A DNA stretch of 64,000 nucleotides from Neopararhizobium haloflavum (GCF_002750855.1 NZ_NWUC01000002.1:310001-374000), one strand, 5' to 3'; numbered from the stretch's first letter, positions 35,106 through 46,667 are shown. Notes: a model not told the origin generated them from the letters alone. Translations and numbers: made by a program.

Positions 35106-35160
35106 TCAGGACCGCCGACAATGCATCGTCCCTTCCCTTTGCCGGCGGTCCTGACTTTTT
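35106..35160 (+). terminator. strong stem-loop plus T tract on the plus strand
   Basis: TCAGGACCGCCG at 35106-35117 pairs exactly with CGGCGGTCCTGA at 35143-35154, followed by C and five T at 35156-35160. This is a factor-independent terminator for plus-strand transcription. Both neighbours (the lipoprotein and ileS) are on the minus strand, where no T run follows the stem. The loop is 25 bases. The rest of the gap 34900-35191 shows no other element I can name. Confidence 0.7.
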
Positions 35161-35191
35161 CATTTCAATGCCAAGCCAACCACCTAGCGCC

Positions 35192-38100
35192 TCAGAGGCG
35201 ACCAAGCGACGCCAGTTCCCGCAGCGCAGCCGCATCGCGCGCCGAGACCTCGGGAAACTCCGCATCCGAGCCGACATCGTCGGTGATACGCCAGGAACGC
35301 GCACATTTGCGCCCTTCCGCTTCCGCGGGAACGACGGCGACATCCTGAACGTCATCGAGCCGGAAGGCGTCTTTCGGTCCCTCCCCCGCGAGAAGTTCGA
35401 TGCCGGATGTGATGCAGATTTCCTCAAAATCATGCCCGCTCAGCGCGTTCATGAGGCTTTCGTCCGCGATATAGACCTTTGGCGCGGCCTCCAGCGAGGA
35501 GCCGATGCGTTTTTCACGCCGTTCGATTTCCAGCGCTCCGGTCACGACGCGGCGCACGGTGCGGATCTTCCGCCACTTTTCCGCAAGCACCGCATTCTCC
35601 CAATCGACCGCCATGCGCGGAAACTGCTCGAGATGCACCGACACCCTCGATGGATCACGCGAAAGCCAGGCCTCCTCCATGGTGAAAGGAAGCATCGGAG
35701 CCATCCAGGTCACCAGGCAATCGAAAATCTGGCGGATGACCTGCAGCGCAGCCTTGCGACGAATGCTCGACGGCGCATCGCAGTAGAGCGCATCCTTGCG
35801 GATGTCGAAATAGAACGCCGACAGTTCGACATTGGCGAAATCGATGAGCGCGCGCGAGACGCGCTTGAAATCGAAATCGTCGTAACCCTTGCGGACTAGC
35901 CGATCAAGTTCGGTCAGCCGGTGCAGCATGAGACGCTCCAACTCGGGCATCTCCGACAGGGCAACGTCCTCGCCCTCGTCATGCGCAAGCGTGCCCAGCA
36001 TCCAGCGGATCGAATTGCGCAGTTTGCGGTAGGAATCGATGTTGGTCTGGATGATCGCCTTGCCGAGCCGCTGGTCCTCGCCATAGTCAGTGGTCATGAC
36101 CCACAGACGCAGGATGTCGGCACCCGATTGGGCCATCACCTCCTGAGGCGTCACGGTATTGCCCTTGGATTTGGACATCTTCTCGCCCTTCTCGTCCATG
36201 GTGAAACCATGGGTGATGACGGCGTCGTAAGGTGCCCGGCCACGCGTTGCGCAGCTCTCAAGAAGCGAGGAATGGAACCAGCCGCGGTGCTGGTCGGAAC
36301 CTTCGAGATAGACATCGGCCGGCCACTTCAGGTCGGGCCGGTCTTCGAGCGTGAAAGTGTGGGTGGAGCCGGAATCGAACCACACATCAAGGATGTCCAT
36401 GACCTGGTGCCAGCGGGCGTGATCATGGTCGTTGCCAAGAAAGCGTTCCTTGGCACCTTCAGCAAACCAGGCGTCGGCGCCGTCAGCCTCGAAGGCTTCC
36501 AGGATGCGCGCATTCACCGCTTCATCGACAAGGATCTCGCCGTGCTCGTCGGCGAAAATCGCGATTGGTACACCCCACGCCCTTTGGCGGGACAGCACCC
36601 AATCCGGTCGATCCTCGATCATCGCCCGCAGCCGGTTCTGGCCAGCCGACGGCACGAAGCGCGTCTGGTCGATCGCCGCGACAGCGCGCGTCCTCAAGGT
36701 CGAGCCATCTTCGAACGCCTTGTCCATATGGACAAACCATTGCGGCGTGTTGCGGAAGATCACGGGCTTCTTGGAGCGCCAGGAATGCGGATAGGTATGC
36801 TTCAGCCGACCGCGCGCGAACAGCATGTCCTTGTCGATTAGGGCGGCGATGACGCGCTTGTTGGCATCGCCCTTCTTGCCCTTGTCGTCGATGACCCGCG
36901 CGGCGCCTTCGGGTGCATCGGGGCCGAGGCCCGGCGCATCGGACGTGTAAAAGCCAGCGTCATCGACGGTGAACGGGATCTTCGAGGAGATGCCGCGCGC
37001 TTCCAGTTCGCGGGCATGGTCCATCCACGCATCAAAGTCTTCGCGGCCATGGCCGGGCGCGGTGTGCACGAACCCCGTGCCGGCATCATCGGTCACATGA
37101 TCGCCGGCCACCAGTGGCACCACGAAATCATAGCCGCCGCCGAACCCGCTGAGCGGATGCGCGCATTCGGTCCCCGCCAGTTCGCTGGCGTCGACCGTGC
37201 GAAGCCGCGTCAGCGTCAGTTTCGCCTTGTCCGCGCTGTCTTCTGCGAGCGCGTCGGCAAAGACGACCTTTTCACCCGCCTGCGGGCCGAAATCGTTTTC
37301 GGCAGCCGCTACCTCGTAGAGCCCGTAGGCGATGCGCGGCGAATACGAAATGGCCCGGTTGCCCGGGATCGTCCAGGGCGTCGTCGTCCAGATGACGATA
37401 TGCGCGCCGAGCAGATCGGACGATTCCGAAGTGCGCTCGAAGACCTCTCCGTCGCTCGGACCCTTCAGGCGGCCATCGGCACCAACGTCTACACCGGCGC
37501 GTGCCGGCGCCCCGGCAGCGGTGATCGGAAACTTCACCCAGACGGTATCGGATTCATAGTCCTGATATTCCACCTCCGCCTCGGCGAGCGCAGTTCGCTC
37601 GACCACGGACCACATGATCGGCTTTGAGCCCCGGTAGAGCTGGCCGGACTTGGCGATCTTCATCAGTTCGCCTGCGATCCGGGCCTCGGCGTGGAAGTTC
37701 ATCGTGGTGTACGGCCGATCGAAGTCCCCCTCGATGCCAAGACGCTGGAATTCCTCTGTCTGGACCGCAATCCAGTGTGCAGCAAAGTCGCGGCACTCCT
37801 GGCGGAATTCGTTGACCGGCACATTGTCCTTGTCGAGGCCCTTGGCGCGATACTGCTCCTCGATCTTCCACTCGATCGGCAGGCCGTGGCAGTCCCAGCC
37901 GGGCACATAGTTGGAGTCGCGCCCGCGCATCTGGAACGAACGGGTGATGACATCCTTCAAGATCTTGTTCAGCGCATGGCCAATGTGGATGTTGCCGTTG
38001 GCGTAGGGCGGCCCGTCATGCAGCACGAACTTGTCCCGTCCGGCGGCATCCTCGCGCAGCTTGCGGTAAAGGTTCATCTCCTGCCAGCGTTCGACGAGTT

Positions 38101-38209
38101 CCGGCTCCTTCTTGGGCAGCCCGGCGCGCATCGGAAAATCCGTCCTGGGCAGATTGAGCGTCTTGGAATAGTCGAATGCCTGTGTATCGGCTTTGGCCTG
38201 ATCGTTCAT
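35192..38209 (-). CDS. ileS: isoleucyl-tRNA synthetase
   Basis: IleS charges tRNA-Ile and edits valine. The 1005-residue class I synthetase has the HIGH motif in [18 protein letters not shown] near residue 67, the editing-domain stretch [14 protein letters not shown] near 250, [14 protein letters not shown] near 105 and the KMSKS motif in [20 protein letters not shown] near 665. The anticodon-binding domain follows. The zinc-binding Cys cluster at the C-terminus is not clear. I use the ATG at 38209 ([12 protein letters not shown]). The upstream 266 bases to ribF show no T-box features and no clear promoter. Confidence 0.97.
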   Translation of the reverse strand: MNDQAKADTQAFDYSKTLNLPRTDFPMRAGLPKKEPELVERWQEMNLYRKLREDAAGRDKFVLHDGPPYANGNIHIGHALNKILKDVITRSFQMRGRDSNYVPGWDCHGLPIEWKIEEQYRAKGLDKDNVPVNEFRQECRDFAAHWIAVQTEEFQRLGIEGDFDRPYTTMNFHAEARIAGELMKIAKSGQLYRGSKPIMWSVVERTALAEAEVEYQDYESDTVWVKFPITAAGAPARAGVDVGADGRLKGPSDGEVFERTSESSDLLGAHIVIWTTTPWTIPGNRAISYSPRIAYGLYEVAAAENDFGPQAGEKVVFADALAEDSADKAKLTLTRLRTVDASELAGTECAHPLSGFGGGYDFVVPLVAGDHVTDDAGTGFVHTAPGHGREDFDAWMDHARELEARGISSKIPFTVDDAGFYTSDAPGLGPDAPEGAARVIDDKGKKGDANKRVIAALIDKDMLFARGRLKHTYPHSWRSKKPVIFRNTPQWFVHMDKAFEDGSTLRTRAVAAIDQTRFVPSAGQNRLRAMIEDRPDWVLSRQRAWGVPIAIFADEHGEILVDEAVNARILEAFEADGADAWFAEGAKERFLGNDHDHARWHQVMDILDVWFDSGSTHTFTLEDRPDLKWPADVYLEGSDQHRGWFHSSLLESCATRGRAPYDAVITHGFTMDEKGEKMSKSKGNTVTPQEVMAQSGADILRLWVMTTDYGEDQRLGKAIIQTNIDSYRKLRNSIRWMLGTLAHDEGEDVALSEMPELERLMLHRLTELDRLVRKGYDDFDFKRVSRALIDFANVELSAFYFDIRKDALYCDAPSSIRRKAALQVIRQIFDCLVTWMAPMLPFTMEEAWLSRDPSRVSVHLEQFPRMAVDWENAVLAEKWRKIRTVRRVVTGALEIERREKRIGSSLEAAPKVYIADESLMNALSGHDFEEICITSGIELLAGEGPKDAFRLDDVQDVAVVPAEAEGRKCARSWRITDDVGSDAEFPEVSARDAAALRELASLGRL

Positions 38210-38475
38210 GATGTCCGCTTTTTCATGCTGCCGCGGCTTCGATTGCCCACGGCCGTAATTCGTCTCTGGAGAAATGCGCACCGCCCTGTGGACCTGCGGC
38301 CCGACCGGTTGCGAAAGCAGGCAGCTCCCGGACCTTCCGCTTCGGCCAACCGCCGATCAGCGAAAAGCCGGGCTCATAATTCGCAGCACGGGATCTTTGA
38401 ATACGCTCGACATGGCAGCGCTTCTATCAATGCGCGGCGCGCGAATAAAGCGCTTTTCATGGACGAAGGCGGCGA

Positions 38476-39471
38476 TCAGAAGTTCAGGACCCGGTCGAGA
38501 TCTTCCAGTGGTCGGACGCCGGACAGGAGAGCGCGCGCCTGCATCTCGTCCTCCTTCATCTGTTCGACCAGTGCCGCAAGCCCATCGAACTTTTCTTCGG
38601 GGCGCAGAAATCCGAAGAAGGCAACGCTGGCTATCTCGCCATAAAGATCGCCGTCGAAGTCGAAGAGATACGTCTCAAGCAGCGGCGTGCCGTCGCTTTC
38701 CACGGTCGGACGATGACCGAAACTTGCGACCCCATCGTGGAGCGTGCCGTCCGCGCGACGGTAGCGCACCGCGTAGATGCCCGGTTTCAAGGCCATGTCC
38801 GGCGCAAGCAGCATGTTGGCCGTGGGATAGCCGAGTGTGCGGCCGAGTTGGCGCCCCGCAATGACCTTGCCTTCCACGGTGAAGCGATAGCCCAGCAATC
38901 CGGCTGCCTCGACGACGTCGCCTTCAGCAATCAGGCTCCGGATGCGCGATGAAGAGATGATCGTCGCGTTCTCGTCACGAAAGGCATCGACGAGGGTGAC
39001 GCCGAAGCCGTGCCGCGCGCCGGCCTCGATCAGATAGGCGGGGCCGCCCTCGCGGCCCTTGCCGAAGTGGAAATCGACACCCGTGACCACGTGGCCAACG
39101 CCAAGACGTCCAATGAGCACCGAAGCGATGAAATCCTCGGCGCCCTGGGCTGCGAAGTGCTTGTCGAAAGCGCATTCGATTACGCTACCGAAGCCGAGAT
39201 GGCCAAGGAGCCTTGCTTTCATTGCAGCCGGCGTCAGCCGGAACACCGGCGCCTCTGGCTTGAAGAAGGTCCGTGGGTGCGGCTCGAAGGTCAGCACAGC
39301 GGCCTGAGCCTTACGGTCCAGCGCGATGGCGAGGGCCCTGTCGAGGACAGCGCGATGGCCGCGGTGGACGCCATCGAAATTGCCGATCGCGACGACAGCG
39401 CCGCGCAATTCCTCGGGCAGCGCCTCGCCCGGACCTATTCTCCTGATAGCTGTCTTGGGGGACGGCAACAT
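38476..39471 (-). CDS. ribF: bifunctional riboflavin kinase / FAD synthetase
   Basis: RibF makes FMN from riboflavin and FAD from FMN. The 331-residue protein has the adenylyltransferase domain first (GAVVAIGNFDGVHRGHRAVL near residue 25, ISSSRIRSLIAEGDV near 170) and the flavokinase domain after it (AGRQLGRTLGYPTANMLLAP near 200, ETYLFDFDGDLYGE near 270). The ATG at 39471 follows the HAD gene stop by ten bases; an upstream in-frame start was rejected because it overlaps that gene and is not conserved. It is separated from ileS by 266 bp and may be in the same transcript. Confidence 0.95.
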   Translation of the reverse strand: MLPSPKTAIRRIGPGEALPEELRGAVVAIGNFDGVHRGHRAVLDRALAIALDRKAQAAVLTFEPHPRTFFKPEAPVFRLTPAAMKARLLGHLGFGSVIECAFDKHFAAQGAEDFIASVLIGRLGVGHVVTGVDFHFGKGREGGPAYLIEAGARHGFGVTLVDAFRDENATIISSSRIRSLIAEGDVVEAAGLLGYRFTVEGKVIAGRQLGRTLGYPTANMLLAPDMALKPGIYAVRYRRADGTLHDGVASFGHRPTVESDGTPLLETYLFDFDGDLYGEIASVAFFGFLRPEEKFDGLAALVEQMKEDEMQARALLSGVRPLEDLDRVLNF

Positions 39472-39481
39472 CGATCGTCTC

Positions 39482-40330
39482 TCAGGCCAGCCTCGGCATC
39501 CAGTAGTCGGGCGCCGCACCCTCCTTTTTCAGGAAGGCATCCAGACGCTCGGGATCGATGCGCCCGCTGGATGCGTAGTCACGGGCATGGATGCCGGCGG
39601 CCACGTAAAGAAGATCCAGGCCGTAGTCCTCGGCGCCCTTGACGTCCGTCGGCATGCCGTCCCCGATCGCCAGGGCCCTTACTGGATCAGCCGCGCCGCG
39701 CAGGTCAGCCACATGCTCGAGCGCAGCATCGTACATCGCCGGATAGGGCTTGCCAGTCAGACGGACTTCACCGCCCATGTCGGCATAGACGGCGGCGAGC
39801 GCACCGGCGCACAAGACAAGCCTGTCGCCGCGCTCGACGATGAGATCGGGATTGGCGCAGATGAACGGGACGCCACGTTCGACCCAGGGAGCGAACATCG
39901 TGCGGTAATCGTCCGGCTTGTCGTTCTCGTCATCAAACGGGCCGGTGCAAAGGATGGTCTCGGCGCGCTCGGCGTCCACGCGCTCGACGTCCAGCCCCTC
40001 CAGGAGGGTGAGATCGCGATCGAGACCGAGGAAATACAATCTGGGCGATGCGGCAGCAATCAGCTTGCGCGTCACGTCGCCCGAGGTGACGATGCGGTCA
40101 TAGGCCGAGCGCGGGACACCGATCCCGTCAAGCTGCAAAGCGACTTCCCGATTGCGGCGCGGCGAATTGGTGATGAGGACCACCGTCAGCCCGGCCTCGC
40201 GCGCCGCCTGCAGTGCGCGGCAGGCATCGTCCCAGGCTGCCACGCCGTTATGCAGCACACCCCAAACATCACACAGCAGCGCGTCGTAGTTCGCATGGAG
40301 ATCGTTCAGTCTGGAAATTTCGCTCGCCAT
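39482..40330 (-). CDS. TIGR01459-type HAD-superfamily phosphatase (NagD-like)
   Basis: This 282-residue HAD hydrolase of the NagD branch probably dephosphorylates a small metabolite. The nucleophile motif is LLCDVWGVLHNG near residue 18, motif II is VVLITNSPRRNREV near 49, TGKPYPAMYDAAL near 190 carries the lysine, and the acidic motif is AIGDGMPTDVKGAEDYGLDL near 218. This subfamily sits next to ribF in many alphaproteobacteria, and a flavin-related role is sometimes guessed; that is inference. I choose the ATG at 40330 (MASEISRLNDL), although an upstream in-frame start exists and the Shine-Dalgarno is weak. Confidence 0.82.
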   Translation of the reverse strand: MASEISRLNDLHANYDALLCDVWGVLHNGVAAWDDACRALQAAREAGLTVVLITNSPRRNREVALQLDGIGVPRSAYDRIVTSGDVTRKLIAAASPRLYFLGLDRDLTLLEGLDVERVDAERAETILCTGPFDDENDKPDDYRTMFAPWVERGVPFICANPDLIVERGDRLVLCAGALAAVYADMGGEVRLTGKPYPAMYDAALEHVADLRGAADPVRALAIGDGMPTDVKGAEDYGLDLLYVAAGIHARDYASSGRIDPERLDAFLKKEGAAPDYWMPRLA

Positions 40331-40503
40331 GCAGCCATCACACTCGGAGAATTCGGAAAGAAGAAGGGCGGGATCCCGGCCTTCCGTGACATTGCGCAGA
40401 GGCGTCGCGAATACAAGGGGCATTGTAACGCATGATGCCGCCGCTTATGTGCGGAGAATGGGCCGGAGCCATTCAGCAAATGCCTTCGGCGTACGAAAAG
40501 CTC

Positions 40504-40535
40504 CTTGACAGCCATCCCCCACATGCCTATCTCCG
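40504..40535 (+). promoter_or_regulatory. groES promoter, heat-shock (RpoH) type
   Basis: CTTGACA at 40504-40510 is followed after 17 bases by TATCTC at 40528-40533. Read as an alphaproteobacterial RpoH promoter it gives CTTG, 18 bases, then CCTATCTCCG (40526-40535), which fits the CTTG / CYTATNTNNG pattern. The same bases also fit a housekeeping TTGACA -35 with a weak -10. It lies just upstream of the CIRCE element and groES. Confidence 0.65.
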
Positions 40536-40542
40536 CCGCCAG

Positions 40543-40569
40543 TTAGCACTCTCCCCTACCGAGTGCTAA
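40543..40569 (+). promoter_or_regulatory. CIRCE element (HrcA operator) upstream of groES
   Basis: TTAGCACTC at 40543-40551 and GAGTGCTAA at 40561-40569 form a perfect nine-base inverted repeat with a nine-base spacer. This is the canonical CIRCE sequence bound by the HrcA repressor. It begins about ten bases after the -10, where it can also act in the mRNA leader. Confidence 0.96.
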
Positions 40570-40633
40570 CATCCAGCGCGCCGCATTTTGGGCGACGCTG
40601 TCATGACATGTCATTCGACCGAGGGTTAAGACA

Positions 40634-40930
40634 ATGGCAAACACCAATTTCCGTCCGCTTCACGACCGCGTCGTCGTCAAGCGCGTCGAATCCGAAGAAA
40701 AGACCGCCGGCGGGATCATCATTCCGGACACCGCCAAGGAAAAGCCGCAGGAAGGCGAAATCGTCGCCGTCGGCTCGGGCGCACGCGACGACAGCGGCAA
40801 GCTCGTTGAACTCGACGTCAAGGTCGGCGACCGCGTGCTGTTCGGCAAGTGGTCGGGCACCGAAGTCAAGCTTGGCGGCGAAGACCTTCTGATCATGAAG
40901 GAAGCCGACATCATGGGCATCATCGGCTGA
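40634..40930 (+). CDS. groES: co-chaperonin GroES
   Basis: GroES caps the GroEL ring during ATP-driven protein folding. The 98-residue protein has the family blocks [40 protein letters not shown] (mobile loop) and [20 protein letters not shown]. It has a CIRCE operator and heat-shock promoter upstream and is followed by groEL after 72 bp, the standard groESL operon. Confidence 0.98.
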   Translation: MANTNFRPLHDRVVVKRVESEEKTAGGIIIPDTAKEKPQEGEIVAVGSGARDDSGKLVELDVKVGDRVLFGKWSGTEVKLGGEDLLIMKEADIMGIIG

Positions 40931-40978
40931 GGCCGGTCGTCCACAGTCCGCACAAGTCCATTCAAGTAGACAAGCTAG

Positions 40979-42649
<1,671 letters not shown>

Positions 42650-42691
42650 GACGCGCCAAAGCGCGTCGGCATCACCTGCCGATAGACACGG

Positions 42692-42722
42692 AAAAGGGCG
42701 GCTCGCAAGGGCCGCCCTTTTT
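42692..42722 (+). terminator. terminator of groESL
   Basis: AAAAGGGCGGC at 42692-42702 pairs exactly with GCCGCCCTTTT at 42711-42721 around an eight-base loop, and a run of T follows (42718-42722). This is a strong factor-independent terminator 43 bases after the groEL stop. Confidence 0.93.
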
Positions 42723-42761
42723 CGTTTGTCGAACCTGATTGCCCGCAGATCGCCGATTGCC

Positions 42762-43184
42762 TCAGGCGCGCTGTGCCGCTGCGAGAGTGGCGTTTTCCGC
42801 GTCGAAACGCCTCTGAGCCGCCTCCACGCGCTCGCGATTGGCCACGGCCCATTCACCGAGGGCACGCAACGGTACCAGCAATTCGCATCCGAGGTCAGTC
42901 AGCGCATAGTCGACACGCGGCGGGATGGTCGGCGTGACCGTCCGGGTCACATAGCCATCACGTTCCAGGCCTCGCAGCGTCGTTGTCAGCATTTTCTGCG
43001 AGATTCCGTCGATCGCCCGGCGCAACTCGGAAAACCGCATCGTGCCATTGCCGAGATAGCTGACGACAAGAACCGACCATTTGTCACCGATGCGCGAAAG
43101 GATCTGGTTCACGGGCCGGCAGGCTTCCGTGACGACGAAGGGATCCGACGCGCTGCCGGTTACATGGTGGTGAGCGGGTTTCAT
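42762..43184 (-). CDS. HxlR-family winged-helix transcriptional regulator
   Basis: The 140-residue protein is a HxlR / DUF24 regulator. The winged helix shows ACRPVNQILSRIGDKWSVLV near residue 22, MRFSELRRAIDGISQKMLTT near 48 and VDYALTDLGCELL near 90. Cys21 in EACRPV is in the place of the conserved redox cysteine of many HxlR proteins. An AAGGAGG is seven bases before the ATG at 43184; the frame extends upstream only as a shadow. It is divergent from the FMN reductase and probably controls it. Confidence 0.88.
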   Translation of the reverse strand: MKPAHHHVTGSASDPFVVTEACRPVNQILSRIGDKWSVLVVSYLGNGTMRFSELRRAIDGISQKMLTTTLRGLERDGYVTRTVTPTIPPRVDYALTDLGCELLVPLRALGEWAVANRERVEAAQRRFDAENATLAAAQRA

Positions 43185-43186
43185 GA

Positions 43187-43238
43187 AAGTGCCTCCTTGT
43201 GCACTCGCCTTCAGTCTCCAATATAGCGTTAGGCACTT
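43187..43238. promoter_or_regulatory. inverted repeat between hxlR-type gene and FMN reductase
   Basis: AAGTGCCT at 43187-43194 and AGGCACTT at 43231-43238 are exact reverse complements, 36 bases apart. The left arm covers the Shine-Dalgarno side of the regulator gene, the right arm lies 34 bases before the reductase start. A partial third copy (GTGCACT at 43200-43206) sits between. These are candidate binding sites for the HxlR dimer. Confidence 0.45.
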
Positions 43239-43271
43239 ATTGTTACCAGAGCACCATAGGATACCTTGAGA

Positions 43272-43862
43272 ATGAGCAAGCTGAAACTCGCAGTCATCGT
43301 CGGCAGCACGCGCGACGGCCGCTTTGCCGAAAAGCCCGCCGAATGGATCGCAGATCTCGCCCGTACGCAAGGCGACTTCTCGGTCGAGGTCCTTGATCTG
43401 AAGGACTATCCGATGGGCTTTTACGGTGATCCGGCAACCAGCGAGACCGAAACCGAGACGGCGGCGAACTGGAAACGCAAGATTCGCGAATTCGATGCCT
43501 ATGTCTTCACGGCCGCCGAATACAATCACGCACCGACGGCCGTGCTGAAGAACGCGATCGACCATGGCGAGTGGATCAAGAAGCCGGCCGGCTTCGTCGG
43601 ATATGGAGGCGTGGGCGGCGCGCGCGCCGTCGAGCAATTGCGGCAGATCGCGGTGGAAATGCAGATGGCATCGGTCAAGACCGGCGTCCACATCCTGTGG
43701 CCGGACTATCTGCCGGTGGCAAAGGGCGAAACGTCCCTGAGCGATTTGGCCCATCTCAACGAAGCTGGCGAGACGATGCTCGATCAGCTGGCCTGGTGGG
43801 GCAAGGCGCTGCGCGCCGCGCGCCAGAGCGAGGAGCAGTCTTCACTCGCGAAGGCGTCTTGA
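43272..43862 (+). CDS. NADPH-dependent FMN reductase / quinone reductase
   Basis: This 196-residue flavodoxin-fold protein of the FMN-reductase family transfers electrons from NAD(P)H to FMN, quinones or azo compounds. FMN-binding motifs are AVIVGSTRDGRFAEKPAEWI near residue 8 and FTAAEYNHAPTAVLKNAIDH near 78, where the YN-x-APTA-x-LKNAID pattern is diagnostic. VGYGGVGGARAVEQLRQ follows near 108. I use the ATG at 43272; a TTG six bases upstream is in frame. It is divergent from the HxlR regulator. Confidence 0.88.
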   Translation: MSKLKLAVIVGSTRDGRFAEKPAEWIADLARTQGDFSVEVLDLKDYPMGFYGDPATSETETETAANWKRKIREFDAYVFTAAEYNHAPTAVLKNAIDHGEWIKKPAGFVGYGGVGGARAVEQLRQIAVEMQMASVKTGVHILWPDYLPVAKGETSLSDLAHLNEAGETMLDQLAWWGKALRAARQSEEQSSLAKAS

Positions 43863-43929
43863 GGCCAGAGGCCCATGATGAAGGCCCGGGCGGGGTTCCC
43901 GCACCGGGCCATTGTGCGTCAAGGGTTCT

Positions 43930-45075
43930 TCACGCCGCGCATTCCAGGCGATTGCGGCCGTTGCCCTTGGCCGCATAGAGCATGGCATCTGCCGTGCGCA
44001 TCATCGTCTCGACCTGAGCTCGCTCGGCCGGTGCATGACAGATTCCCGCACTGATCGTGATATGTGTCGGGTGTCCGCCGAGATTGAGTTCGAGCGCGGC
44101 AACGGAACGGCGGATCCGATCGACGATGCGGCGCGCGTCGCGCGGTGTCACGTTGGTCAGAACCACCGCGAACTCTTCGCCGCCGACGCGGCCGACGAAG
44201 TCTTCGTCGCGCAGACTATCCCGGATAAGGCTCGCACATGTGCGAAGCGCCGCATCACCGGCGGCGTGGCCATGGCGGTCGTTGATGTCCTTGAAATGAT
44301 CGATATCGAACAGCGCCAAAGCAATCGGCGCTTCCCTGCGCCCTATCAACCGTACCAGTCGGGTTTCGAATGCGCCGCGATTGAGCAGGCCGGACAGGAA
44401 ATCATGCGCCGCCGTGTGCCGCAGTTCGCCGGCGTATCGCTCGTAGGCTAGCGACAACGCAAAGCCGCCGCTGGACACGGTGTGGAACACCGCGATCAGG
44501 AGATGGATCACCAGCAGCGTGTCCTGCGGAAGAAAGTGACCCATCTGAGGGCCCTGAAGCAGGCCTTGTCCGATGCGAAAAGCGAAGGAGGACCCCATCG
44601 CGCCATAGGACACCACCAGGCCGATGCGCGAGGGAAGACCATCGTCGCGGTCCCGCCAGAACTCCCAGGCGACGGCGAAGGACAGCGCCGCCAGAACGAG
44701 ATTGACGATCGTGTAGACGGGTCCATAAGTCCCCGAAAACCACGGCACGAGACAAAGGCAGGCAAAGAACACGCCCGGTGCCCAGACCAGATGCCAGGGC
44801 GCGGGACGCGACCCAAACTCCCGCGCCGCCCGCCAGCGCAGTCCGAAGCCGATGACGAGCAGGGTATTGGGCAACATCGCGACGAAGAGCGGCGACAGGT
44901 GTCGCTCGAGCACGAACATCACCAGGGCGAGCGCGAGAACCATGTTGGCGCCGAACCATGACATCCAGTACGGTTCCGCGCGATGCGCCCGACGCCCGGC
45001 TGTCAGGAAGACCCCCGCCATGATCGCAAGGATCATCGCATTCGCGACGAACAGCGAGGTGCTGTTGATCTCCAT
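43930..45075 (-). CDS. membrane-bound diguanylate cyclase
   Basis: This 381-residue inner membrane protein has six or seven hydrophobic segments in residues 5-210 and a GGDEF domain from about 220. The A-site is intact (GGEEF) in VGRVGGEEFAVVL near 302, and DIDHFKDINDRHGHAAGD near 260 supplies the metal and GTP site. An RDED tetrapeptide lies exactly five residues before GGEEF, so the RxxD inhibitory site for product feedback is present. It should make c-di-GMP, opposing the EAL protein at 15.2 kb. The stimulus sensed by the membrane part is unknown. Confidence 0.92.
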   Translation of the reverse strand: MEINSTSLFVANAMILAIMAGVFLTAGRRAHRAEPYWMSWFGANMVLALALVMFVLERHLSPLFVAMLPNTLLVIGFGLRWRAAREFGSRPAPWHLVWAPGVFFACLCLVPWFSGTYGPVYTIVNLVLAALSFAVAWEFWRDRDDGLPSRIGLVVSYGAMGSSFAFRIGQGLLQGPQMGHFLPQDTLLVIHLLIAVFHTVSSGGFALSLAYERYAGELRHTAAHDFLSGLLNRGAFETRLVRLIGRREAPIALALFDIDHFKDINDRHGHAAGDAALRTCASLIRDSLRDEDFVGRVGGEEFAVVLTNVTPRDARRIVDRIRRSVAALELNLGGHPTHITISAGICHAPAERAQVETMMRTADAMLYAAKGNGRNRLECAA

Positions 45076-45147
45076 CGATGCCCCCTCGATGCTTTTCCAC
45101 CCTTAAAAGCCCGAGGGACATTCAACACATGAGGGGCTACCAGCCCG

Positions 45148-45175
45148 TTAGCCAAGGTGGTTAAGCCAAGGCTAA
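45148..45175. repeat. direct plus inverted repeat upstream of fumC
   Basis: AGCCAAGG occurs at 45150-45157 and again at 45164-45171, six bases apart, and TTAGCC (45148) pairs with GGCTAA (45170). The element lies between the divergent cyclase and fumC genes, about 100 bases before the fumC start. It may be an operator. No other element is visible in 45076-45275. Confidence 0.35.
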
Positions 45176-45275
45176 AGTTTTGAGCCTTTCGGGCTCGGAA
45201 TCGCGCGACTGAAGAGCGAAAGATCCTGGAATCGGCCCAATGTGGCCCCACATGAACGAACAACCGGAGGCAGGC

Positions 45276-46667
45276 ATGGCAGATTTTCGCACCGAGACAG
45301 ATACGTTCGGGCCCATCGAGGTTTCCGCAGATCATTATTGGGGCGCCCAGACGGAGCGCTCGCGCGGCAATTTCCGTATCGGGACGGAGCGCATGCCACT
45401 GCCGCTCATCCACGCACTCGGCATCGTCAAGCAGGCCGCGGCCGAAGTGAACATGGCGCTCGGCAAACTCGACCCGGAACTTGGCGAGGCGATCGTCGCA
45501 GCGGCACGGCAAGTCGCTGCGGGCGAGCTGGACGATCACTTCCCGCTGGTGGTCTGGCAGACCGGCTCCGGCACCCAGACCAACATGAATGCCAACGAGG
45601 TGATCTCGAACAGAGCGATCGAATCCCTCGGCGGGGTGATGGGGGCGAAGAAGCCGGTCCATCCCAACGACCACGTCAACATGAGCCAGTCGTCCAACGA
45701 TACCTTCCCGACGGCGATGCATATCGCAACCGTTCTGGAGACCCAGCGCGCACTGCTCCCCGCGCTGGACTCCCTGGCGCATGCACTGGCCGAAAAATCG
45801 AGCGCCTTCGAGACGATCGTCAAGATCGGCCGTACGCACACCCAGGATGCGACCCCCCTCACCCTTGGCCAGGAATTTTCCGGCTATCACGCTGCCCTGG
45901 TGCGCGCAAAAAGGCAGATCGAAAGCGCGCTTGACGACGTTCTGGCGCTGGCGCAGGGCGGCACGGCGGTCGGCACGGGGCTCAACGCGCCCGAGGGTTT
46001 CGACATACAGTTTTCCGATGCCGTCTCCAACATCACCGGCGAGCGGTTCCGCACCGCCGTGAACAAGTTCGAGGCATTGGCCTCGCACGGGGCGCTCACG
46101 CATTTCCACGGCGCGCTCGCCGCGCTTGCCGGCGACCTCTTCAAGATTGCCAACGATATCCGCTTCCTGGGCTCCGGCCCGCGTTCCGGCCTTGGTGAAT
46201 TGTCACTGCCGGAGAACGAGCCCGGCTCCTCGATCATGCCGGGCAAGGTGAATCCAACGCAGGCCGAAGCCCTGACGATGGTGGCGACCCAGATCTTCGG
46301 CAACAACGCGGCCGTCCAGTTCGCGGCCAGCCAGGGCCATTTCGAGCTCAACGTCTTCAAGCCGGTGATCGCGCAGAACGTGCTTCAGTCGATCCGGATT
46401 CTTGCAGATGCCATGAACTCATTCCGCGAGAACTGCGTCGACGGCATCATCGCAAATGAAGACCACATTGCCGAACTGGTCGGCCGGTCGCTCATGCTGG
46501 TGACGGCGCTTGCCCCGACGATCGGATACGACAACGCCGCCGCAATCGCCAAGGCCGCGCACAGGAACGGGACGACGCTGAAGGACGAGGCCATCAAGAG
46601 CGGCCACGTCAGCGCCGAGGACTATGACCGTCTGGTGCGGCCGGAGAAGATGGTGCGGCCCGGCTGA
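45276..46667 (+). CDS. fumC: class II fumarate hydratase
   Basis: FumC interconverts fumarate and malate in the TCA cycle. The 463-residue protein shows the class II features: [20 protein letters not shown] near residue 92, [18 protein letters not shown] near 127, [20 protein letters not shown] near 177 and the signature loop [20 protein letters not shown] near 307. The ATG at 45276 has GGAGG six bases upstream; an earlier in-frame start was rejected. It is convergent with hisG, 20 bp apart. Confidence 0.97.
   Translation: MADFRTETDTFGPIEVSADHYWGAQTERSRGNFRIGTERMPLPLIHALGIVKQAAAEVNMALGKLDPELGEAIVAAARQVAAGELDDHFPLVVWQTGSGTQTNMNANEVISNRAIESLGGVMGAKKPVHPNDHVNMSQSSNDTFPTAMHIATVLETQRALLPALDSLAHALAEKSSAFETIVKIGRTHTQDATPLTLGQEFSGYHAALVRAKRQIESALDDVLALAQGGTAVGTGLNAPEGFDIQFSDAVSNITGERFRTAVNKFEALASHGALTHFHGALAALAGDLFKIANDIRFLGSGPRSGLGELSLPENEPGSSIMPGKVNPTQAEALTMVATQIFGNNAAVQFAASQGHFELNVFKPVIAQNVLQSIRILADAMNSFRENCVDGIIANEDHIAELVGRSLMLVTALAPTIGYDNAAAIAKAAHRNGTTLKDEAIKSGHVSAEDYDRLVRPEKMVRPG

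Noticed and set aside
38210-38475. T-box or other leader RNA before ileS
   Set aside because: I find no T-box sequence, no specifier stem and no terminator; alphaproteobacterial ileS genes normally lack one.
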